This document shows positions 6,199 through 13,232 of a stretch of 13,232 nt of DNA, piece after piece. Source of the stretch: Coemansia sp. RSA 1804 (lineage: Eukaryota; Kickxellomycota; Kickxellomycetes; Kickxellales; Kickxellaceae); assembly GCA_027578815.1 (NCBI GenBank), contig JANBTH010000647.1:1-13232 (forward strand), in the 5' to 3' direction. Below the pieces are notes generated by a model that had not been told where the DNA came from, searched no databases, and saw only the letters and a list, made by a program, of their open reading frames with translations. Both the position numbers and the translations under genes were made by a program. Each line of letters begins with the position of its first letter. The first letter of the stretch is position 1.

Positions 6199-9039
6199 TG
6201 GAGACGACTCTTTGAGTTTGGAGAGTCAAGCTGACCGGTAAAGGGCCGCTTTGCACTTGTGCTCCGTGTTGGCGTTTCCAGCGGATCGTATTCCTCGCGG
6301 GTATTGTCCCTAGGATATTTAGGCGTAACAAATAGGAGGTGGTCGACGCCCCCTGCAGAGATAAACGAGTCGCGGCGATTGTCGTTGTCGTTGTCGTTGT
6401 CAATGACATGTTCTTTAAACATCCCGAGGTACGGCATAGCTGCTATGTAGTCACCGGCAACGCTTTCAAACGCCTTTAACCAGTTCGAGGCTTTGAATTC
6501 CGCAACGCGCGGATCGTCGGTATTATTTGCCAGAGTACTGATTGAAGCCGATTTTGGAAACAGCAGGTCATACATGCTTTCCGCGAGGAGTTTGAGGGAT
6601 GCAGGAATACCCATTCTTTCCTTCATGGGTTTCAACATCGATTCCTTGCTTTCCAGCCAGACCCTACGCAAAAGTTTGACCTTGCGACGGTCATTTTTTG
6701 TCCACAGCTCCTCGTAATCTTCGCTCCTAGTGTCGCCGTATGTGTCCCAAAGGCAGCGGCAAAAAACGAGAAACAGTGATTCAAGGTCGTCAACTATCGA
6801 CCGCATAGTCCGTCCATGCAGTATGCGAATGCCCATGTAGATTGTTGTTCCGACGATAATCTTTTTCGGCGTAGAAGAGCGACAAGTACTGCTGTCGCAT
6901 ATGCGTCCGTAGCCCCAGTCAATAACGTATGGCTGGCCGCCGGCTGCCACCATCAGATTTCCCCGCGATACGTCGCGATGGAGCACAAACCGGTTGTTCT
7001 CGTCGAGCTTGGCTGCCGCAATAAGCGTGTGCACATATGCAGCAAACACATCGACTATCCGCATCTGTCCATATATGCTGCTCACTTCGGCTTTGCCAAA
7101 TATATCCGCCACACTGCTCCCAGCGTCCTCAATGATCATCACTTCGCCTCGACACGGCGCGCCTCTGTTGCTCTGTGTGTCTGTCACGGTAGCGGCGTAC
7201 AGAAGCTCTGGTATGTGCGGTATGCCTTTGTCCTGAATAAACTTGTGGACTGTGGACTCGAGATCGCCTTCTGGAATCCACTGGAACTTGAACACCGCGT
7301 TATCTCCATTGAATACGCATTTGGGATACAGCCACGTCCGTGGACCCTTCAGAATCCGGTGCCGCCCTAGCACCTCCGAGTCGCTGTTAATGTTGATGCT
7401 GATGCTGGAATGGAGAAGTCGACGGCGGATAAGCGGTTCTATTCCGATGATCTTGTCAAGAGCAAATTCTCCAGGCAGCGGAACGGGATTTTCTGTCAGA
7501 AATCCGCAATCCTTGGCAGTCTGCTCATAGAGGAACAGAATAAATGCTACCACGCGGCGGTCCTTGAGCATGTTTCCGCTGCTACCCCTTCCCAGCGGCA
7601 GATTGCCAAGCGGCGCAACGTAGAGCTTGTCAGGCGTGCAAACGTATACGCGGATTTCTCCTTTATTGCCAAGTGATAGGGCAAACGAAAACCTGCGCGG
7701 GCGGTCCGTTGCCATGTCAATAAGCCCCTGTATGATCTGGCCACGAAGAACATCGCTCTCTGCGGCCTCGCCGCTTCCCTTGATCTCCACGGCGACTATT
7801 ACATCTTGCCACATCGTGTCCTGTGTCGATTTTGCTGTGAAGAAACTGCCGTCGGGGAACCTGCCATGAACTCCACGGTTGTGCAGCTGGGTTTTGTGCG
7901 AGTTCAGCCAGCGCATACCAACTATTCCATCTTTAGAATTTGTTGATGCAAACCGATTGACTGCTGTCGCAAAATGGTCGAACGCTGTCTGATATACTTT
8001 CTCTGAGGCGTTACAATGGTCCAGTCTTTTTATTTCTGGTTTTCGACGGTACGCATTTAAAATTTTCTTTGCAACTTCCGACACACTCAGCGCAGCATCT
8101 TTGCTGATTCTATCCCACTCTTTGCGCCAGCTCTTGGATACCATCCCCAAGGCATTCGAAAGGTCTGCTTCTGTGATAAAGTCGCTGTGATCTTTGCTCA
8201 AATCGCTGTACCACTTGCGATCAAATTGATCTGCCCTTACAATATCCTTCTGAGGCGTGCTATCTACAAAATACATTATTAAAAACAAATCGAAACAGCA
8301 ATAAGCGTGTTTTCAATTCCATCAGTATTACAACTTGTTGATTGACTGCTGGTGTTTTTGTTGCTTTTTTGCTGCTATACTTACTTAAGCTGTTTGCGTC
8401 GATTGAGACCTGCGATACAGCTCCCCTTAGGCCGCCTGCTACGCCCCCAGATCGCATTGCGTTACTTGGCGATAATCTATTCTGTGGCATCAGCATGCTA
8501 AACATTCCTTTTAGCTCAGCATCACGCTCAATCTGCTCTTTCTCTCGCTTAGCATCGCGTTCGGCTTGCTCTTTACGCAATTCTTTGAATTCGGCATCAC
8601 GCTTAGCATCGCGTTCAGCTTGCTCTTTCTCGCGCTTAGCATCGCGTTCGGCCTGCTCTTTGCGCAATTCCTTGAGTTCGGCATCACGCTTAGCTTCGCG
8701 TTCGGCTTGCTCTTTCTCGCGCTTAGCATCGCGTTCGGCTTGCTCTTTACGCAATTCCTTGAGTTCGGCATCACGCTTAGCTTCGCGTTCGGCTTGCTCT
8801 TTCTCGCGCTTAGCTTCGCGTTCGGCTTGCTCTTTACGCCATTCTCTTAACTCCTCGTTGTTTGCCGACTGCGCTTTAATAAATGACTGGAACTGTGCGT
8901 TGGTTGCTGACTGTGCTTGAAGAAATGACTGAAGCACCGAATTAAGATCGTTTAAACCGACAGCGCCTGCTGCTTGTTCAGTAGTTGGCTTAACAGCAGC
9001 GTTGTTTGACGAAGCATCGTTGTTAGCACTGGTGATCAT
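6195..9039 (-). CDS. Coiled-coil, endonuclease-like, FunK1 kinase fusion (two exons)
   Basis: Model: complement of 6195-8263 joined to 8385-9039, 907 residues. Exon 1 starts at the ATG at 9039. Residues 31-62 are Gln/Ser-rich, 66-177 form a highly charged coiled coil of 29-residue repeats, and 178-218 are a Gly/Ser linker. Exon 2 has an endonuclease-like region: SEK..Y helix (305-309), PD at 355-356, E378/K380 in VEIKGSG, then Gln394. The kinase motifs are Lys544 (AVFKFQW), HRDVSRGN (647-654), DWG at 667-669 instead of DFG, GTTIYM (690-695) and DDLES (710-714). The tail has Asp-Asn repeats (about 840-847) and a basic end. Without splicing, the kinase frame has no good ATG: it opens at a TTG, and its first ATG is at 8276 inside the intron. 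The kinase class is FunK1; substrate unknown. A possible alternative is two separate overlapping genes, which I consider less likely. Confidence 0.82.
6378..6401 (-). repeat. Hexanucleotide microsatellite in the gene 2 tail
   Basis: GTTGTC on the plus strand is repeated about four times and encodes alternating Asp-Asn residues near position 840 of the gene 2 protein, between the kinase domain and the C-terminal tail. In-frame expansion or contraction would only change linker length. Confidence 0.75.
8264..8384 (-). other. Predicted 121-bp spliceosomal intron of gene 2
   Basis: On the coding strand the donor is A|GTAAGTAT (first base 8384) and the acceptor is TTTTGTAG|AT (last base 8264). Exon 1 ends after one base of a codon (8385) and exon 2 supplies two (8263-8262), giving Asn and continuing in frame as STPQKDIV. 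Branch candidates are CTGAT (A at 8322, 58 nt upstream of the acceptor) and a closer TTAAT near 8280. The unspliced translation through this stretch is low-complexity (KTRLLLFRFVFNNVF) and stops two bases into exon 2, as expected for intron read-through. Confidence 0.8.
8509..8844 (-). repeat. 87-bp tandem repeat encoding 29-residue coiled-coil units
   Basis: Three full 87-bp units (8758-8844, 8671-8757, 8584-8670) and a shortened fourth (8509-8583, lacking four codons) encode residues 66-177 of gene 2. The unit is built on KEQAERDAKREKEQAER followed by xAKRDAELKELR. It therefore contains a shorter internal repeat (KEQAERxAKR), suggesting two rounds of duplication. The units are nearly identical in DNA, so the expansion is recent or homogenised. 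The unit length is a multiple of three, and spurious frames stay open on both strands. Confidence 0.92.
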
Positions 9040-9058
9040 AATCGCTGAGAATAAAATG

Positions 9059-9064
9059 TATATA
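9059..9064 (-). promoter_or_regulatory. TATA-like element just upstream of gene 2
   Basis: TATATA lies 20-25 bp before the ATG at 9039, within AT-rich sequence (ACATATATACATTTTATT on the coding strand). This is close to the start codon, so it would imply a very short 5' UTR. It may simply be AT-rich leader. Confidence 0.25.
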
Positions 9065-9130
9065 TGTAATAAAGAATAGCTCTTGTAAAATAAAATAAAA
9101 TAAGGAGAGTCAAAAAAGAAAAGAGAATTG

Positions 9131-9223
9131 TGTTTACGTTTTTTCTAAAGCTTGTCAATCGGGGGGAAGGGGAAAAGGTCAATGTTTACACTAAAAATGC
9201 ACTTTGTTTACGTTTGGCGCCAA
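9131..9223 (-). promoter_or_regulatory. Three TGTTTAC motifs and an E2F-like palindrome upstream of gene 2
   Basis: TGTTTAC occurs at 9131-9137, 9183-9189 and 9205-9211, which is 92-172 bp upstream of the start codon and in the same orientation as the cluster before gene 1. Immediately beyond the third is TTTGGCGCCAA (9213-9223), a palindrome matching the E2F consensus, overlapping a CCAAT (9220-9224). A G-run (about 9161-9172) lies between the first two. The motifs suggest cell-cycle-type regulation, but this rests on pattern alone. Confidence 0.35.
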
Positions 9224-9239
9224 TCAAATCATGGGGGAG

Positions 9240-10930
9240 CAAAAGTAATTGAATTAAATGCCTGTGATTCAAGTACCGAAATCGCTTGATCGAAAGGTGA
9301 AAGAAATAAAAACAGCAGCTAAGACTATATCATTTTTCTCTGTCCGATTGCAATCAGAATACTAGCGCTGACCGGAAATAAAGCACAGCCAAGACTATAG
9401 AAATTGCCAGTAGCGGTCCAAAGTAACTACAATCAGAACAAGACGAATAAAGTACCGATAGAAATCCTCGGATTCGCTGATGCCAGCAATGTATAAAAGA
9501 AGACTAGTTTGTTAATAAACAATTGCCAAAATGTGGAAACTAAAGCCAACGACTTAAAAGAATAGGCCTTGAAAAGAGGCTGTGGTCACAAGTATCCATT
9601 AACAAAAGCAAATAGATAACATATTATTCAGTAGCTCTGCTTTGTGAAGAACACAAATATCCGGGAAAAGACTAGTTTATCATTGTGCAACTGCAAAGAC
9701 AAGAGAAAAGCATGCTTGCCAGCATAGGAAAAAAGACAGCTGAAAAACAGCTATGCTTATGCCTTCACACTTGAATATGGTCAAAAGAAAGGTACTAGAC
9801 GGGACAGTTTGCATGGCAAAGTAAAGAGATGGAATTATTTATGAAAAGAACCTGCAACAGTCGTTAACGCATATTTAAAGAAAAGATGTGTGTTTGTTAA
9901 GACAATATGAAGAAAGTGTAGTATGGCTGGTATAACGAATAAAAGAGAAGGAACACACCCTATCATTGTACGGTTAAAGGTGAAAAGGAAGAGTTGCATA
10001 GAAACGGTGTTATTAAATATGTTGATTTCACAGTAAAACGATAAAGCAATGCCGTCAAAACTAGTATAAAGAATTGAGTGAAAAAAAGAGTGTGTGGTTA
10101 ACAACAAGCGATGTTCTAGTCAAGGAGCATGAAGTTTAGATTGTCGTAGAGGGGAAAACAAAAGAAGTATGTGAATACAATAATAGTAGCATAACATAGT
10201 TTAACGATTGCTATGGTAGGTTGTAAATAAAAAAAGAGGAGATGGGTGTACATAAATAGATAGAACACTAAAGTACAGCATACAAATACGATATTGACAA
10301 AGTTATATAGTGGAATAACAATAAAAGAGTGTACAAATCAGAACGAATGGAGTAACTGTGGCAATGATTGGCAAAAGAGAAAAAGCAAAGCCGCAACAAA
10401 GAGTTGGATAATAAAAATAGCAACAACAACATTTAACAAACGTTTACAATATCTGCAGTTGCAAAGAGTTAAATAGCACAAACCAGTTTATGCCAACAAG
10501 TACCTGTAATGTGTAAAGATGGCAGTGTTTAGCAAACATTTATAACGCATGTAGCTACAAAGGGAGGAATGGCAGAAATCGGTAGGTGTAAAAAAGTGAA
10601 ATGACAAAGTAAAATCTAAAGTGTTTAAAAAGTGTAGTTACAAATAGTGAACATTGTAAGAGTATGTATACACGGGTAAAACAGCAAAGTACAGCAAATA
10701 TTGACTGCATCGCAGAAAAGTGAATAAGAGAAATGGTGGTAAAGTGGTGTAAAGGTGAGTATGTTGTTACAGTTGCAAGTGCCAAAGAATGATAAAGGCA
10801 AAAGTAGAGGAAATAAACGTAAAGAATAGAGGGGTTTGAAATATAGTTAAACAGAGTGAAATGGCATCAATAAGCATAAGTAAATTGGCGAAAGAGCAAA
10901 GGTGAGCAGAAAAAAACAAGAATCAATTGA
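9240..10930. repeat. Purine-rich, degenerate repeat tract without genes
   Basis: For about 1.7 kb the plus strand is dominated by A and G, with recurring words such as aaagtg, gtgtaaag, ataaaaga and ttgcaaag. Old repetition is visible: AAGTACCGA (9271-9279 and 9450-9458), GC(T/C)AAGACTATA (9318-9329 and 9388-9399), CAATCAGAA (9351-9359 and 9430-9438) and AAGACTAGTTT (near 9501 and 9669). Spacings of about 70, 79 and 179 bp suggest a strongly decayed tandem array. The frames open here (for example 9835-10107 minus, 10294-10476 plus) are low complexity, and I do not regard them as genes. Confidence 0.45.
9384..9417 (+). repeat. Dispersed subtelomeric repeat, copy 1
   Basis: The 34-base stretch starting CACAGCCAAGACTATAGAAA and ending TTGCCAGTAGCGG closely matches 12165-12199, with a few substitutions and a short indel. 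A weaker relative lies just upstream (9313-9330). It indicates a repeat family shared along the subtelomere. Confidence 0.5.
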
Positions 10931-11115
10931 CTGCATTTCAAATTCCAAAATGCCTCAAGCAGGGACAGTCACAGCTTGTTATCATGCCAGCGAGTTTACT
11001 TTTTCTATCTTTTTCTCTATATGGTACTAGCAAACATGCCGTTATTTTCTCAGAAACGTTTTTAAATGGTCAGAAAATTTATTTTTAGTATAACGGAGGA
11101 CTTTGACCTAGAAAT

Positions 11116-11334
11116 TTAGACACACTTTAACTTTGGTGGGTTAATTACATATTTTGCAAACATAACATTGATGGCATGTTGTTCTGATGAGAGCTGGTCA
11201 ACGGTTGATGCTGACACCAGGTAATTCTTATCTGAGAAACCTGTCTTTTTTACGTGTTTTACAAGAGTGTTGTTAATAAAGGTTGTTGTTATATTTGAAA
11301 AACAGCTTGAGGAAAAAGTATCCACGGCAATATG
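11116..11334 (-). pseudogene. Possible gene relic on the minus strand
   Basis: A frame ending at a TAA (11116) encodes a sequence with balanced composition, including VKKTGFSDKNYLVSASTVDQ and a C-terminus INPPKLKCV. It has no ATG start: the frame is open back to two adjacent TAG codons near 11335-11340. Upstream of those, the same frame runs on through about 27 more protein-like codons from an ATG (MYKECPLGFTV...). This could be a coding remnant interrupted by stops. I do not recognise the family, and chance cannot be excluded. Confidence 0.15.
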
Positions 11335-12164
11335 TTGCTACTACGTGCTAATCACATAAAGTGGCGAATACACTTGAAAGGTTCTTGATGTCACAGTAAA
11401 ACCTAGTGGGCATTCTTTATACATGTTCAGTTGTTATGTTTTATGCTTTTTCATAGCAAACAATACAATAGTTATTAAATGACTTTAATAGCGATTCTCA
11501 GTTGACTACTACTATAAAAACGCTTTCTGCCTGGTTAGACACACAGTTTCAGGAGCTGATTGTCACCTTCGCAAGGTCCATTTATTGTTGCCAAACACCA
11601 AAGAGATTGCTGAGTGCAACTGGTAAAAGCTACGTATAGAAAACACAGTCATTATTAAAGGTTCTGGCAAGCAAAATTAAAACAATAGTTAACCTTTTTT
11701 TCTCAATTGCCATGGAATCGTTCAGTTTCTAGCCTTCTATTTTCTATACCTACGTTTGTAAACACAGGAGTTTATATCACTAAACATTTACCCAAGTGCT
11801 TTGCAAGCTGCATGTTTAGAAGAACCAGCTTTTAGCTGCTATCTTGCACAAAATGTGCTGACAAGTGTTGCTGCCACCTGTGCTAATTTAGATACTTGCT
11901 GGCTAATGTCTATTAGATGTATAGAAACATTGAGTGTGTCATTGGTGCACCGAATAGCTAATGCAGAGCTTTGACAGTGTCGCTAATGCTGCCTTGGCCA
12001 GCACAATGCAATTAATGGCAACGGTGCAATAAGATACCGTTCGGTAGCTCTACGTTCGCTGTTGCCGAATATGTACAAAAAATAATAGTTTATTAGTAGC
12101 ATATGTAGAAACAAAGAGAGAAATAATAAAGTCGGTATGAATAAAGAGACTGGGGAGCGGGAAT

Positions 12165-12199
12165 CACAGCAAAGACAATAGAAAAACTGCCAGTATCGG
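12165..12199 (+). repeat. Dispersed subtelomeric repeat, copy 2
   Basis: CACAGCAAAGACAATAGAAA followed by AACTGCCAGTATCGG matches the copy at 9384-9417 in the same orientation, about 2.8 kb away. No open frame is preserved between the two copies, so the similarity looks like duplicated non-coding sequence. Confidence 0.5.
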
Positions 12200-12299
12200 C
12201 GACAGCCTTTTTTTGTTTGCCGTTGTGCGAACTTGATGAACAAAAAGCATTGATGGGCAGCAGGAACAGCAGCAAAAAAGCCTCCCATTGCAAGTTGTA

Positions 12300-12800
12300 T
12301 TTCCCATCCTTTCTTCCCTGTGTTTTTTACACTGTTTCCAGCACAACGCAGACTATTTTTACCATGTTGTACTTTATATTTTACCTTTTATTCAGCACAC
12401 GAATTCGCACAGGCTTTTCTTTTTGAATTCGCCTCTTGTATTTTTCTTGCTCTTTGCTGATAGCGCAAGCTCTTCTTTTTCCTTGCTTACGCTGCACTCT
12501 GCTGTTTATTTCCTGAATTTGCATGTTTTCCTCCACCCTTTGGCTCTGCGGCTATCAGTGTATGCTCTTCTTTTTCCTCATTTGCACCATTGCTTTTCTT
12601 GCCAAATTCGCAAGTGCTTTATTTCTTTTTCAAATGCGCGTTTTTACTTTTTTCCCCCTGACTTTATTTATTTTCCTATACTCCTTTGCTATGCGTTGTT
12701 AGCACATGCCTTAAATCCATGTCTTCCACTTTGCTGTTTCTTTTCCTTCATACTCTGTGCTGATAACGTAAGTTACGCTGTATGTTTATTACTACGATCA
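12300..12800. repeat. Pyrimidine-rich degenerate tandem repeat next to the telomere
   Basis: The plus strand is T/C-rich with recurring blocks. GCTCTTCTTTTTCCT occurs at 12469-12483 and 12564-12578 (95 bp apart). CTGATAGCGCAAG (about 12457), CTATCAGTGTATG (about 12552) and CTGATAACGTAAG (about 12760) are spaced about 95 and then about 2 x 100 bp. TTACGCTG followed by TGTTTATT recurs near 12488 and 12774. This fits an old tandem array with a unit near 95-105 bp. The long open frame here (12288-12884) begins at a TTG and is a by-product of the pyrimidine bias, running on into the telomere. Confidence 0.5.
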
Positions 12801-12833
12801 TTGAAAGAGAAGCAAATAACTAGTGTCAACAGC

Positions 12834-13232
12834 TTAAGGAGGGTTAGAGGGGGGTTAGAGGGTTTAGAGGGGTTAGAGGGTTAGAGGGGTTAGAGGGGTT
12901 AGAGGGGGTTAGAGGGGTTAGAGGGTTAGAGGGTTAGAGGGTTAGAGGGGTTAGAGGGTTTAGAGGGGTTAGAGGGTTTAGAGGGTTAGAGGGTTTAGAG
13001 GGTTAGAGGGGTTAGAGGGGTTAGAGGGTTAGAGGGTTTAGAGGGGTTAGAGGGTTTAGAGGGGTTAGAGGGTTTAGGGGTTAGAGGGGTTAGAGGGTTA
13101 GAGGGGTTAGAGGGTTAGAGGGTTAGAGGGGTTAGAGGGGTTAGAGGGGTTAGAGGGGGTTAGAGGGGTTAGAGGGGTTAGAGGGTTAGAGGGTTTAGAG
13201 GGGTTAGAGGGGTTAGAGGGGTTAGAGGGTTA
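12834..13232 (+). repeat. Telomeric repeat array, T(2-3)AGAG(3-6)
   Basis: After one degenerate unit (TTAAGGAGGG, 12834-12843) come 44 complete units to the window end, in one orientation with the G-rich strand 5'->3' outward. By hand count, 20 units end in three G, 21 in four, two in five and one in six. Eight start with TTT and the rest with TT. One unit (TTTAGGGG) lacks the internal AG. The pattern of G-run length variation and absence of other sequence is that of telomerase-made repeats at a chromosome end. The array is about 390 bp and is probably cut by the end of the assembly. Confidence 0.95.

Larger units (their letters stand above)
10931..12290. other. AT-rich subtelomeric DNA with no supported gene
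   Basis: Mixed-composition sequence without the strong purine bias to its left. The only frame with some protein-like character is on the minus strand at about 11116-11334. A plus-strand TATA-like ACTATAAAAAC lies near 11510-11520, but no credible ORF follows it. I saw no RNA gene. Confidence 0.45.

Noticed and set aside
6816..7370. 184-codon plus-strand frame opposite gene 2
   Set aside because: It lies wholly within the kinase exon on the other strand, where the recognisable motifs are. No family resemblance.
8342..8920. Long plus-strand frame rich in Ser/Ala/Arg opposite the coiled-coil exon, and the 8511-8774 and 8566-8850 frames
   Set aside because: They are shadows of the 87-bp repeat, whose length is a multiple of three and which keeps several frames open. 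Composition is repetitive, and the true frame encodes a sensible coiled coil linked to a kinase.
11116..11520. Idea that TAA/TAG are read as Gln in this organism
   Set aside because: The two clear genes use ordinary stops and need no reassigned codon. The evidence is confined to a short doubtful frame.
12288..12884. 198-codon plus-strand frame with Phe/Leu/Ser-rich translation
   Set aside because: It begins at TTG rather than ATG, follows the pyrimidine-rich tract, and runs into the telomere (GLEGLEG). It is explained by base composition.
1..13232. CRISPR array, bacterial operon or tRNA/rRNA genes
   Set aside because: No spaced direct repeats with unique spacers, no ribosome-binding-site-led operon structure and no tRNA B box or rRNA sequence. 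The telomere, the intron and the FunK1 kinases mark a eukaryotic chromosome end.

Overview
The window looks like the right-hand end of a fungal chromosome. The last ~400 bases (12834-13232) are a pure G-rich terminal repeat of the form T(2-3)AGAG(3-6), with the G-rich strand running 5'->3' to the edge, which is the orientation of a natural telomere. The two substantial genes carry the fungal-type kinase fold (FunK1, Pkinase_fungal). One has a canonical GT-AG intron. The flanks are AT-rich and almost empty of genes. Together these point to a fungus, possibly an early-diverging lineage. I cannot name the species, and the unit differs from the common fungal TTAGGG.

Layout. Positions 1-2143 are AT-rich and mostly non-coding. 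They hold a weak small ORF (about 885-1199) and a compact GC-rich element with nested inverted and direct repeats (1456-1547). Gene 1 (complement 2144-4486) is an intronless 780-residue protein with a restriction-endonuclease-like (PD-(D/E)XK-type) N-terminal module followed by a FunK1 kinase domain. Positions 4487-6194 are intergenic. They hold a cluster of GTTTAC motifs just upstream of gene 1, a small GC island (5221-5330) and a possible decayed gene on the plus strand (5396-6198). Gene 2 (complement of 6195-8263 joined to 8385-9039) is my reconstruction of one 907-residue protein from two overlapping ORFs, using a 121-bp intron. It has an N-terminal charged coiled coil made of 29-residue tandem repeats, then an endonuclease-like module, then a FunK1 kinase domain. 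Its upstream region carries three TGTTTAC motifs and a palindromic E2F-like site.

From 9240 to the telomere there is no convincing gene. A purine-rich plus-strand tract (about 9240-10930) is followed by mixed AT-rich DNA with possible relics (10931-12290), a pyrimidine-rich degenerate tandem repeat (about 12300-12800), and the telomere.

Both genes point away from the telomere, share the domain order endonuclease-like then kinase, keep the main catalytic residues of both modules, and carry similar promoter motifs. They therefore look like two diverged members of one subtelomeric family. Nuclease-like plus kinase fusions of this kind have been proposed to act in genomic conflict or as effectors. 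Here that role is inference from architecture, not something the sequence shows.
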